From Thermosynechococcaceae cyanobacterium MS004 (lineage in GTDB: Bacteria; Cyanobacteriota; Cyanobacteriia; Thermosynechococcales; Thermosynechococcaceae), in the NCBI GenBank assembly GCA_022402525.1, contig JAKRSB010000101.1, positions 62,001 to 126,000 on the forward strand: a DNA stretch of 64,000 nt. The letters run 5' to 3'. This document shows positions 26,643 through 34,320 of the stretch, in pieces; position 1 is the stretch's first letter; every line of letters starts with the position of its first letter. The notes below the pieces were generated by a model, which was not told the DNA's origin, ran no database searches, and worked only from the letters and a program-made list of their open reading frames with translations. A program made the position numbers and the translations under genes.

Positions 26643-28715
26643 TCAACGTGGGAGTGCTTCTGTCTCAGCCTCTCTGACGGAGGTTTCCGCCTCTGTAGAG
26701 GGTTCAGAGGGTTGAGGGCTATTGCTGTAACTGCCACTGCGTGCATCACTGCGCTTTACGCCATTGGTCAGACTGGAGGGTTGAGGCTCTGAGAGCGGAG
26801 CGCTGTTGTCAATAAAGGGGTTAGGTTCTGATCTAAAGACAGAATCCTTGCCTAATGCGCCGTCAGGCTGAGAGATTGTGCGCTGAGGAGCAGAGTTTGC
26901 GTCTCCAGTGTAGGCTGGCGCGGCATGAGCCGCATCAGGGGAATAGGAGGGTGGGGCTGCATCATAGGAGGGAGAGGCAGGCAAAGGTTCAGGGTCATTC
27001 AGCGCGTTTCCGGCTGGGTCTATGGCGCTTGGATCTGTTGTGCTTGGGTCTATGGGGTTAATTGATCCGGGAGTCTGGCGATCTTCGGGTACTGAGTATC
27101 CCTGGGAACCTGTTGTTGGCGGAAAGGCTTCCTGAATGGTTTCCTGCATGTTGCCAGGGCTGCTGCCTGGAAGCGTTTTTGGAGCCAGATTGAATGGGGT
27201 TCCAGAAAGATTCGTCATTGAAAAAACCTGAACCCGCAGAAAAAAGCCAAACCCGATGCCGCCAATCCCCGCTGAGATCGCGCTAAGCAGCAGAGCTTTG
27301 TGAGGAAACTTTTCTGGCTGCGTGATGGGCAGACTTTTACGGTGCGATCGCGGTTTTGATGCAGCAGGTTTTGATGCAGCAGGTTTTGATGCAGTGCCTT
27401 TTAATGCAGGCTTTTGAGGCACTATAGCTTGGCGCGACTTTCGCTGAGCCGTTGAGGAGGATGAAGTCGGGCGCGGATGCTCAAGCACTGCAAGGGTAGG
27501 GTTTGGTGAGGTTGAATCTGGATTGAATAAGTCTGGATTGGATAAGTCTGGATTGGATAAGCCTGGATTGACTACCTCTAAATCCATTGACCCTGAACTA
27601 ACAGGCGTTGAACTAACAGGTGCTGGACGATCGGAGTCTACTGGGGATGTGAAGACGGGGGGATCGACTTGCCTTAACTCTAAAGGAATTTCCTCTACAA
27701 AGGCTGTATCGAATGGAGCAGGAGCTGATCCTACCGAAGATAGAGTCGCTTCATCGATGGTGCGCAGAGCAATGGGTGACGGAGCTTGTTTATTGTTTTT
27801 AATATACCCACTGGAATGGGCCGGAGAAGCAGGAGCAGGCAGTAAAGCAAGCCATGTGGGCATGCTGGCAGAGCGATCGCTCAGATCGAAGGCTAGGCCG
27901 GAGGAGATCGCCTGAGCCAGTTGGGGCATTTCGCTTAAGGCTGCAACCTGTCGCTGCTTCTGACTCACGGTCGCGGGAGGGGCCATGGGGGGGTGATTCG
28001 GTGCCACAGCGGGTGCACTGCCCGTCACCAAGGCATACAGCGTGGCCGCTAATCCATAGACATCCGATGCGGCAGTCCACAGATGGGAAGACAACAAGGT
28101 CTCAGGGGCTAGAAATTCTGTGCCTTGATGCTGGCGGGACGGATGGGGCGCTTGCTGAGTCGCGGCATTGGGCAAAACCAGCGATCGCGCAATGTTGACG
28201 TCCATGAGCACCGCGCCGTGCCGATCCGCTGAGAGCCCATCCGCGATCCCATCCGAGAGCCTATTATCTACAGGCCCATTATCCACAAGCATAATATTGC
28301 TGGGCTTGATATCGCGATGTAGCAAGCCCTGCTGGTGGAGGGAGGCGATCGCCTGTCCCACTTGGTGGATGTAGCGTAGCCCATCGGCCAGGGGGATCAG
28401 CCCCTGAGTCATTCTCTGCGCCAAGGTCTGGCCAGCCAAAAACTCTGTCACCAAAAAAAGTCGGCCATTTTCGACGAAGCAGTCGAAAACGCGCACAAGG
28501 TGAGCATGGTGAACCTGCGCCAAGCGCCGTGCCTCTGCTAAGAAGCGCGCAATGCCTAGGTCAGCGGTGCGGTACTCTGCGGCCACCGTTTTAATGACCA
28601 CCCGCTGAGCGCGATCGCACTGGGTGGCGCGGTAGGTGATGCTACCGCCTTTGACGGACAGCACATCGTCTATTTGATATTTTCCGTACTGCAGCAGATC
28701 GCCAGCGGTCAGCAT
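26643..28715 (-). CDS. Membrane-anchored Ser/Thr protein kinase with an atypical DFG motif
   Basis: 690-residue Hanks-type kinase. Kinase domain about residues 10-270: VVIKTV lysine, LHRDIKPSNIMLV catalytic loop (about 137), then LMDVNIARS in place of the usual DFG (D-V-N, near 171), and FLAPE for the APE site. After it comes a long Pro/Ser linker with two pentapeptide arrays (NPDLS and KPAAS types), a transmembrane helix near residue 482 (ALLLSAISAGIGGIGFGFFL), and a low-complexity periplasmic tail. The metal-binding D is kept, so activity is possible. It lies near a PP2C phosphatase gene. Confidence 0.9.
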   Translation of the reverse strand: MLTAGDLLQYGKYQIDDVLSVKGGSITYRATQCDRAQRVVIKTVAAEYRTADLGIARFLAEARRLAQVHHAHLVRVFDCFVENGRLFLVTEFLAGQTLAQRMTQGLIPLADGLRYIHQVGQAIASLHQQGLLHRDIKPSNIMLVDNGPVDNRLSDGIADGLSADRHGAVLMDVNIARSLVLPNAATQQAPHPSRQHQGTEFLAPETLLSSHLWTAASDVYGLAATLYALVTGSAPAVAPNHPPMAPPATVSQKQRQVAALSEMPQLAQAISSGLAFDLSDRSASMPTWLALLPAPASPAHSSGYIKNNKQAPSPIALRTIDEATLSSVGSAPAPFDTAFVEEIPLELRQVDPPVFTSPVDSDRPAPVSSTPVSSGSMDLEVVNPGLSNPDLSNPDLFNPDSTSPNPTLAVLEHPRPTSSSSTAQRKSRQAIVPQKPALKGTASKPAASKPAASKPRSHRKSLPITQPEKFPHKALLLSAISAGIGGIGFGFFLRVQVFSMTNLSGTPFNLAPKTLPGSSPGNMQETIQEAFPPTTGSQGYSVPEDRQTPGSINPIDPSTTDPSAIDPAGNALNDPEPLPASPSYDAAPPSYSPDAAHAAPAYTGDANSAPQRTISQPDGALGKDSVFRSEPNPFIDNSAPLSEPQPSSLTNGVKRSDARSGSYSNSPQPSEPSTEAETSVREAETEALPR
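27354..27413 (-). repeat. 15-bp in-frame tandem repeat in the kinase linker (KPAAS type)
   Basis: Four 15-bp units close to TTTTGATGCAGCAGG (plus-strand reading) encode the KPAAS KPAAS part of the linker before the membrane helix. Confidence 0.88.
27511..27570 (-). repeat. 15-bp in-frame tandem repeat in the kinase linker (NPDLS type)
   Basis: Four 15-bp units close to GATAAGTCTGGATTG (plus-strand reading) encode NPGLS, NPDLS, NPDLF, NPDST in the Pro-rich linker. Confidence 0.9.
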
Positions 28716-28879
28716 TTCCTAACTCCTGCCGATAACCCGATAAGGGCAAGCGCCCATAGGATAACAGCCCTAGGGTTATTTGACTAGCGATCGCGCTTAC
28801 ATATCGTCCTTACCTTAGACGGTCTGCACTGAGCCTACCCCTCATTCCAATCCCACTCTCCGGAGAGAATGGGATAACC

Positions 28880-28989
28880 TAAAGCAGTTCTGAGCTAAAG
28901 CAATTCTGGGCTAAAGCAGCTCTAGGCTAAAGTAATTCTGGACTAAAGCAACTGTGGGCTACAGCAGCTCTGGGCTAAGGCAACTCTGG
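28880..28989. repeat. 16-bp tandem array running into the rsfS 3' end (7 units)
   Basis: Six full and one partial unit close to TAAAGCAATTCTGGGC, exact period 16. The last units overlap the stop codon and final codons (PELP) of rsfS on the minus strand. The array lies between rsfS and the kinase gene start. Confidence 0.92.
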
Positions 28990-29538
28990 ATGAATAGAAG
29001 CCGACACCGGACTGGATGACTGGGGGAGCGGCACCTGCTCTGCGTGCCCCCAAAATGCCTCTAGGCTATAGTATTCACGCTGATCGGGCATCATGATGTG
29101 GGCAATGACATCGCCGTAGTCCAAAACCACCCAGGTAGATTCCGAAACCCCTTCAATATGTTCAGGGATGCGGCCCTGGGCGGCGGCGGCGGTTTCCATG
29201 GCGTCGGACAGGGCGCGGACTTGGGGGCGCGAGAAGCCCGTCACGATCACAAAAAAGTCCGCGAGGTAAGAGACATCCTGGACGTTTAGGATCAAAATAT
29301 TAGCGCCCTTCCGATCATCCGCAGCTTGGGCTAGCGTCAAGGCTAGCTGGCGGCTCAAGATTTGATTGGGGCTGGGTGTCGTTGTCACTGAGTCTGTAGT
29401 TTGAAGATTGTTAAGTTCCTGGGAGGCTGAAGTTTGGGAGACAGAACTTTGGGAGGCAGAAAGCTGGGGGTTTGAAGTTGGCAAGAACGATGGCTCTGAA
29501 ATCAACTGAAAGATAGGCAGGGGTGGTGATTTTGACAT
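28975..29538 (-). CDS. rsfS: Ribosomal silencing factor RsfS
   Basis: About 187 residues from the ATG at 29538 (MSKSPPLPIFQ); the frame opens 8 codons earlier at GTG. The C-terminal domain is RsfS/Iojap: RKGANILILNVQDVSYLADFF, VIVTGFSRPQVRALSDAM, WVVLDYGDVIAHIM and YYSLEAFWG. It binds uL14 of the 50S subunit and blocks subunit joining under starvation. The N-terminal 60 residues are a Ser/Gln/Thr-rich extension with an SQSSVSQTSASQ repeat, absent from most RsfS proteins. A 16-bp array overlaps the 3' end. Confidence 0.92.
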   Translation of the reverse strand: MSKSPPLPIFQLISEPSFLPTSNPQLSASQSSVSQTSASQELNNLQTTDSVTTTPSPNQILSRQLALTLAQAADDRKGANILILNVQDVSYLADFFVIVTGFSRPQVRALSDAMETAAAAQGRIPEHIEGVSESTWVVLDYGDVIAHIMMPDQREYYSLEAFWGHAEQVPLPQSSSPVSASIHPELP

Positions 29539-29688
29539 CCATGAAGCCAAATCAAACGCCACAGCCTATGACCTCAGCATAAGGCAATTCTTGCGGAACT
29601 GGCTGGGGCGCTTAACAACTCCATAACACCTCCCACAATCTCCACAAAACCCTGGCCTTAGGCTTGGTATGACCCGCGTGAGCTTTCC

Positions 29689-30342
29689 CTAGGTGCCAAA
29701 TGCGCGATCGCCTGCATCGCCTAGGCCGGGCACAATAAAGCCCTGATCATTCAGCGATTCATCTATGCAGGCTGCATAGATTTCAAGGGCTGGATACTGC
29801 TCGGCAATGAGCTTGAGGGCAGGAGGAGCAGCCACAACAGAAATAATTCGAATCAGGCTGGGGTCTGCTTGGCGCTGGATGAGTTCCTGGAGCGCAAATA
29901 TAATAGAGCCGCCAGTGGCCAGCATGGGCTCGCAGATGAGGATGCGGGTTTGGGGGTCAAGGGTTTCAGGGAGCCTATTAAGATAGCAGGAGGGCTGCAG
30001 GGTTTCTTCATTGCGCACCAGCCCTAGATGATAGGTGGCGGCTGTGGGCATGACGGCCTGCGCACCGTCTAGTAGGGCAAGACCAGCTCGCAAAATGGGT
30101 ACTAGCGCTAGGGGTAGATTGGGCGGAACGATACGGGCAGCGGTAGGCCCCAAGGGTGTCTCAACCATCACGTCTTGGGTGGGAATCCAGTCGCTGCGCA
30201 TGGCTTCATAGGTGAGCCAGTAGCCGAGTTCCTTGAGCGCTGCGCGAAACATGGGCTGGGGCGTATGCTTATCGCGGGCGATCGCCAGCCAGTGACCAAT
30301 CAGGGGGTGGGGCGGGACAATGATGCGCAGTTGTAAGGCCAT
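29689..30342 (-). CDS. upp: Uracil phosphoribosyltransferase
   Basis: 217 residues, the usual length. Converts uracil and PRPP to UMP. Family motifs: VPILRAGLALLDGAQ, TYHLGLVRNEETLQP, the PRPP-binding segment ICEPMLATGGSIIFAL, and the C-terminal uracil-binding FIVPGLGDAGDRAFG. In most Upp proteins the PRPP loop reads DPMLATGGS; here the first acidic residue is Glu, a conservative change. No operon partner; the upstream stretch to 30618 holds a hairpin terminator of the next gene. Confidence 0.92.
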   Translation of the reverse strand: MALQLRIIVPPHPLIGHWLAIARDKHTPQPMFRAALKELGYWLTYEAMRSDWIPTQDVMVETPLGPTAARIVPPNLPLALVPILRAGLALLDGAQAVMPTAATYHLGLVRNEETLQPSCYLNRLPETLDPQTRILICEPMLATGGSIIFALQELIQRQADPSLIRIISVVAAPPALKLIAEQYPALEIYAACIDESLNDQGFIVPGLGDAGDRAFGT

Positions 30343-30525
30343 ATCTAAACCGGATCGGAACGAAAGAAGGGGTTAGTCAACCATTGCAGAAGGAGACCGT
30401 CGTTCCCTCAAAGGCGGGCTGAGACTACCCTAAGCTTACGTTAAAACAATCCTCAAACCATCCTGAGATTCAACGAAAGGCAGGCCATACAAGCACAAAA
30501 ACATACAATCCCCCTACACATCAAA

Positions 30526-30551
30526 CCTCTTGCCCCCACTAAGGCAAGAGG
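30526..30551 (-). terminator. Hairpin downstream of the 144-residue gene
   Basis: CCTCTTGCC and GGCAAGAGG form a 9-bp perfect stem. On the minus strand it is followed by TTTGATG, so a weak Rho-independent terminator for the 30619-31053 gene is plausible. Confidence 0.55.
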
Positions 30552-30618
30552 TCTACAGAAAAGTTTATTGCTACAGTTTATTGCGACTACCTGTTACCTG
30601 TGCTGCCTGTGGTTTGAC

Positions 30619-31053
30619 TTACGGGCTTGGTGGCGCAGACTCGCTCGCCGCAGGTGATTCTGAAGGGGCGGAAGCAGGAGCAGATGGCTCCTCTGCGCTT
30701 TGGCTGGAGGGAGGGGCTGTTGAACCAGCAGACTCAGTACCGGGTACCGTTATGTTGATATTTGGAGGCGCAGTAGCGGGTGCTGGCACCACTTCAGTTG
30801 TCTTTTCACGAATAATGGTTTCGCGATTTTCGACCACAGGGGGCGATGATGCAGGGGAAGGGCTGGGTGCAATGGCGGGAGCAACGGGCGTTTCAGTCCG
30901 CGTTGAGAAAAAGAACGCGGTGGCCACGCCACCCAAACCCAGAAGGACAAGTAGTCCAATGATAAGCCCCTGGGCCCCGGAGTTTTCCTGTTGACGGAGC
31001 TGTTCGTCTCGTCTGCCGGTGGTGTACTTGTCTTCGTTTCTAATATCAGCCAT
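30619..31053 (-). CDS. Single-pass membrane protein with Pro/Ser/Ala-rich tail
   Basis: 144 residues: a charged N-terminus (MADIRNEDKYTTGRRDEQL), one transmembrane helix (GLIIGLLVLLGLGGVATAFFF, split here for length as about residues 29-49), then a low-complexity periplasmic tail with PAPATAPPNI and SAPASAPSESPAASE segments. No known domain. It is 52 bp downstream of the next small gene in the same orientation, so it probably belongs to the same group of minus-strand genes. Confidence 0.65.
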   Translation of the reverse strand: MADIRNEDKYTTGRRDEQLRQQENSGAQGLIIGLLVLLGLGGVATAFFFSTRTETPVAPAIAPSPSPASSPPVVENRETIIREKTTEVVPAPATAPPNINITVPGTESAGSTAPPSSQSAEEPSAPASAPSESPAASESAPPSP

Positions 31054-31105
31054 GATCGATGCCTAATGTTTCCAGCGTGATTAATCTAAATGGGTCAGCA
31101 TGGGC

Positions 31106-31453
31106 CTAGATAATGCCAGGGCCCCTACCGCGCCGATCTCTTTCGTTGGTGAGCTTTCCCGTTTCGTCGGTTTCATTGACTTCGGATAGCTCCTGCGATC
31201 GCACAGCGGCAGCGGCGGCTTCCGCTTCACGCAAGTCTCCAGGGACTTCAACATACATTTCAGGCTCAACGGCGTAGTTATTCGCCAGACCCTCTTGATC
31301 CACCGTGTATCCACCCGTGGTGTCAATGCTGTCTTGATTCCCCTCTGTCTCTGGCTGTTGCTTGTAGTCTGCACCTTCTCTTTCTTTTCGGGCGGCTGTC
31401 TCGGCAGGCACGATATGGGCATCGTAGCTATCGGCTGTAGTTTGTTGACTCAT
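31106..31453 (-). CDS. Conserved acidic cyanobacterial protein
   Basis: 115 residues, hydrophilic and probably disordered in its N-terminal half (SYDAHIVPAETAARKERE). The C-terminal half has a pattern I recall from other cyanobacterial hypothetical proteins: GGYTVDQEGLANNYAVEPEM, VPGDLREAE, EVNETDETGKLT and a terminal RRGRGPGII. No known fold or function. Its neighbours (PRC-barrel and CsbD genes) suggest a stress-linked role; this is inference. Confidence 0.7.
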   Translation of the reverse strand: MSQQTTADSYDAHIVPAETAARKEREGADYKQQPETEGNQDSIDTTGGYTVDQEGLANNYAVEPEMYVEVPGDLREAEAAAAAVRSQELSEVNETDETGKLTNERDRRGRGPGII

Positions 31454-31533
31454 GGTGCTTATTCCTAAAGATGTTTTTGCAAGATATGTTTTTGCAAGAT
31501 TATGTTTGCGAAATGGGTAGATACAAGGCTGAG

Positions 31534-33168
31534 CTAGAGGGCGGCCTTACCTGCTTCCGGTGCGCGCAAATCCTGTAGGGAGAGCTTGGGCGTCTCGGTA
31601 TAGACTGACCCCAACAGCAGATCCAAAACGTCGGACTCACGAGCGGCGTCAATGGCTTGATGGGTAATTAATTCGCCCACGTTGAGAATCACCGCATCGT
31701 TTTGATCCAGGATGACCCGCGTGACCGGACGGCCCAAGGCTGATTTGATACGCTTTTCCGTGATGGCGTGGGTGCTGAGCTCTTTTAGTTCGGTGGCGGT
31801 GGTTTTAACCTGCGCCCAGACCGTTTGAGCGCTGCTCTGAAGCTGCTCCCCCGTTGACTGAGTGGTGAGTTTAAGGCGATCGCCTGTCGTCCCCAAGAAC
31901 TGCTGAGCCTGCCCCTTAACGGCGGTATCGGCAGAAAGGCCCACAGCATGCAGAAGTGCTTGTTCCTGGTGATAGGTCTTTGCCCTGGCCACGACAGACT
32001 CCGTTACAATCTGGCCAGACGCTGCAATGATAATGCCCGTATCGGTTCGCACAAATCCCTGAACCCGCTTCCCTAGTGCTTCTTCAACACCCAGGCTTGC
32101 TACAGCGCTATTCAGGCGATCGCTCAGCTTCTCGCTGATTTGTTCACTCAAACGCCCTCCCGCAGCGCGGTATAGAACATCCAAGACCCCTAACCCTTGC
32201 GCTATGGCCACACGGTCATAGGTAATTCGCTCTCCCTCGAATACAACGGTTGTACCATCCGGGGCTGTGACCGTTTGCTGAGCAACCTTGCCCACAACAA
32301 AGGCTCGCTGCTCTTCGGGGGAAATCACTGAATTCGTCAGAGAAGTTGAGGTATTACGGGCCATTGCCTGAGCCTTCTGACTGCCTGCAGCGGCGGCGGC
32401 TTGGGCTTTCTGGGCAGCAATTTGAGCCTTCTCTGAGGCAGTGATCTGAAGTTCTTGAAGCTTCCCGGAGGTGGCGGCAGCGGCATCCTGCGCTTTTACG
32501 GTCGCCACTTCTCGCAATTCCTGAAATTTTTCGCCCGTGACTTCCGCCGCAGACTGCACCTTCTCTCCGGTAGCTTTTCCGATTTCCTGGAGCTTGCCGC
32601 CCGTAGACTGGGCCGTTTCCTGCACCTTGTCGCTCGCAGCGATCGCAGCACCCTTGATGCCGCCAACCTGCTCTTCCATCAGCGCTGCGGTGTAGGCGGG
32701 CACAAAGGCAACATCTTCGCCAATATGCAGGGTTGTGGGGGCTGGAACAAAAGAGCGTCCTGAGTAGGCATCGGCAAACAATCCGCCAGACACCTCATAT
32801 CCTTCAACCAAGCCGCTCTGCTCGTCGAAATAAAGGTCAACCATCGTCCCCAGGTCTTGACCGTTGACCGTCAGGATACGAGTTCCCTTTAAGATATTAT
32901 TGCGCTTCAAAATCTTATTAATGACCGGAATTGCGCTGGCGTGGCTAACGGACTTTTCTGAGGACACAATGACTGCATCCGGGCCAATAGCTTTTACATT
33001 CTGGAGGGGTAAAACCCGCGCACTTCTGAACCAGGTTGCTTCATCCAGCAAAAAGCCTACGACCTGATTGGTTTCTTGGTCAAAAATTAGATCCGCAACT
33101 CTGTCAAATTTAGTGCCTGTGTCGTAGGCAACAATTGTCTTTCCTAGAATTTCTCTTCCCTTACGCAT
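31534..33168 (-). CDS. PRC-barrel protein with LEA-like helical repeats
   Basis: 544 residues. Two PRC-barrel domains at the N-terminus (about 1-85 and 90-170), recognisable from ILGKTIVAYDTGTKFDRVAD and ILTVNGQDLGTMVDLYFDE. Then a region (about 175-270) of 11-residue amphipathic repeats such as KVQETAQSTGGKLQE and KVQSAAEVTGEKFQE, resembling LEA group 3 desiccation proteins. The C-terminal part repeats a DUF-like segment twice (DGTTVVFEGERITYD; GRPVTRVILDQNDAVILN). PRC-barrels bind partner proteins or RNA-modifying complexes; the combination with LEA repeats is unusual. Confidence 0.78.
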   Translation of the reverse strand: MRKGREILGKTIVAYDTGTKFDRVADLIFDQETNQVVGFLLDEATWFRSARVLPLQNVKAIGPDAVIVSSEKSVSHASAIPVINKILKRNNILKGTRILTVNGQDLGTMVDLYFDEQSGLVEGYEVSGGLFADAYSGRSFVPAPTTLHIGEDVAFVPAYTAALMEEQVGGIKGAAIAASDKVQETAQSTGGKLQEIGKATGEKVQSAAEVTGEKFQELREVATVKAQDAAAATSGKLQELQITASEKAQIAAQKAQAAAAAGSQKAQAMARNTSTSLTNSVISPEEQRAFVVGKVAQQTVTAPDGTTVVFEGERITYDRVAIAQGLGVLDVLYRAAGGRLSEQISEKLSDRLNSAVASLGVEEALGKRVQGFVRTDTGIIIAASGQIVTESVVARAKTYHQEQALLHAVGLSADTAVKGQAQQFLGTTGDRLKLTTQSTGEQLQSSAQTVWAQVKTTATELKELSTHAITEKRIKSALGRPVTRVILDQNDAVILNVGELITHQAIDAARESDVLDLLLGSVYTETPKLSLQDLRAPEAGKAAL

Positions 33169-33281
33169 TCTCTACACCTTGATCTTTCTTAATTAATTTT
33201 TTGGACTGATTGCGGCGCTTGCGCGGCATTTAGTGCATGACATCAAAACTGTGCTTCATGCCTTTGAGCCACAGCTAAGCC

Positions 33282-33464
33282 TTAATTTCTAGGAAGCTGT
33301 TCGGAATAGGCATTGTTGGTCAATGGGTTAGAGTCTCTACCAAACCCTGGCACAACGTTCACAACGCCTAGATATTCAGCCAAGCCCGCTGTTGCGATCG
33401 CTAAACCTAGAAATGCCCCTAAATAAAGACCGCTGTTTGACTGTTTTCCAACTAACCGTGGCAT
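33282..33464 (-). CDS. Small single-helix membrane protein
   Basis: 60 residues: MPRLVGKQSNSGLYLGAFLG, with one hydrophobic helix at about residues 13-35 and a polar C-terminus (GFGRDSNPLTNNAYSEQLP). Placed between the PRC-barrel gene and the CsbD-like gene with short gaps and the same orientation. No named family recognised; the location suggests co-expression with the stress-type genes. Confidence 0.6.
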   Translation of the reverse strand: MPRLVGKQSNSGLYLGAFLGLAIATAGLAEYLGVVNVVPGFGRDSNPLTNNAYSEQLPRN

Positions 33465-33565
33465 CTCATCCTCTCCTATCCAACTCAGGGTAAATACAAC
33501 AAAAAATCTCTAAGAGATAGCAGCCCAAACAATCAGCAATAAGCATTCAGATTGAAAAATATCTC

Positions 33566-33820
33566 CTAAAAAAAAGCACAAATCGCGCACAAATCAATTG
33601 AGGACTTTTTTGATGCTGTCTTTGGAGCTTTCAATAACGTGGCGAATTTGAGCGTGGTGAAATTTAACGTGACGAATTTTAACGTGACGAATTTGGATTC
33701 AGATTGCTTTACCTGACCATCCAGCTTGTCTTTAGGATTGTCGGTAACTTCCCCCACGGCCTTTTGAATCTTGCCTTCAATGTTTTTTGCAGTTGTTCTT
33801 AATCGATTTTCGATACTCAT
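33566..33820 (-). CDS. CsbD-family protein with a shifted, repeat-altered C-terminus
   Basis: The ATG at 33820 gives MSIENRLRTTAKNIEGKIQK, a normal CsbD stress-protein start, and CsbD similarity continues to about residue 41. From there the frame reads a four-fold FVTLK-type pentapeptide and an unrelated end. The usual CsbD ending is encoded in another frame of the same strand: QIRHVIESSKDSIKKVLN with a TGA stop at 33594-33596. The 15-bp repeat units keep frame, so one single-base change just before them is the simplest explanation. It is a host gene that looks recently altered; a sequencing error is possible. Confidence 0.8.
   Translation of the reverse strand: MSIENRLRTTAKNIEGKIQKAVGEVTDNPKDKLDGQVKQSESKFVTLKFVTLNFTTLKFATLLKAPKTASKKSSIDLCAICAFF
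33635..33694 (-). repeat. 15-bp tandem repeat inside the CsbD gene (4 units)
   Basis: Four units close to TAACGTGACGAATTT (plus-strand reading), two of them identical. They encode FVTLK-type units in the current frame, or QIRHV-like units in the CsbD frame. One unit corresponds to a normal CsbD segment, so the array seems to have grown from native sequence. Confidence 0.9.
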
Positions 33821-34320
33821 AGCTGAAATCAAGCCTTTGCTGACCTCGAAATGATGAACTGTTTAAATGTTTATGATTTAACTGCTCATGATTTAAATGC
33901 TCATGATTTAAACGTTCATGATTTAACTGTTCATGAAGTCAATTTATCCTGACCGCTCTGGGGAAGCCTCTACACAAAGATTCATTAGAGACTCTGTTAA
34001 AAGAGGTAGGTTGAGCTTGAGGTATTGCCTGAGTCTCTGCCTTTAGAGTGGTTGGCGCGTAGGAGTCGGGCGGGAATAGAACGCGCTAATCCAGACGCGG
34101 TAATGGCGAGGACTTGCTCAAAAGTGTCTGCCCAAACGTGTCTACTCGCAGGTGCCTGTTCAAAGAGTGTCTGAAGGAAAGAGTGTCTCTATAATGGGAA
34201 GATGCAAGGTACTGAGCGCTCTCAGGCTGAGTGGCTTGCTTCAGTCCTGATGTCATGTTGGTTTAGTCCAGGCTTGACCTTTCATTGCTTTGAACCACCG
34301 TCACCGCCCCTAATTGACCC
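33821..34320. other. Intergenic region with a tandem array
   Basis: 500 bp between divergent genes. The only structure is the 15-bp array at 33874-33933. The remainder, including the promoter areas, shows no gene or RNA that I can recognise. Confidence 0.5.
33874..33933. repeat. 15-bp intergenic tandem array (4 units)
   Basis: Four units close to TGATTTAACTGCTCA, with a TCATGA junction between units. It lies upstream of the CsbD gene. Confidence 0.92.

Noticed and set aside
30530-30994. Open frame of 154 codons on the plus strand opposite the membrane-protein gene
   Set aside because: It is the reverse reading of the low-complexity tail of the 30619-31053 gene; Ala/Gly/Ser-rich composition follows from the opposite strand and no domain is visible.
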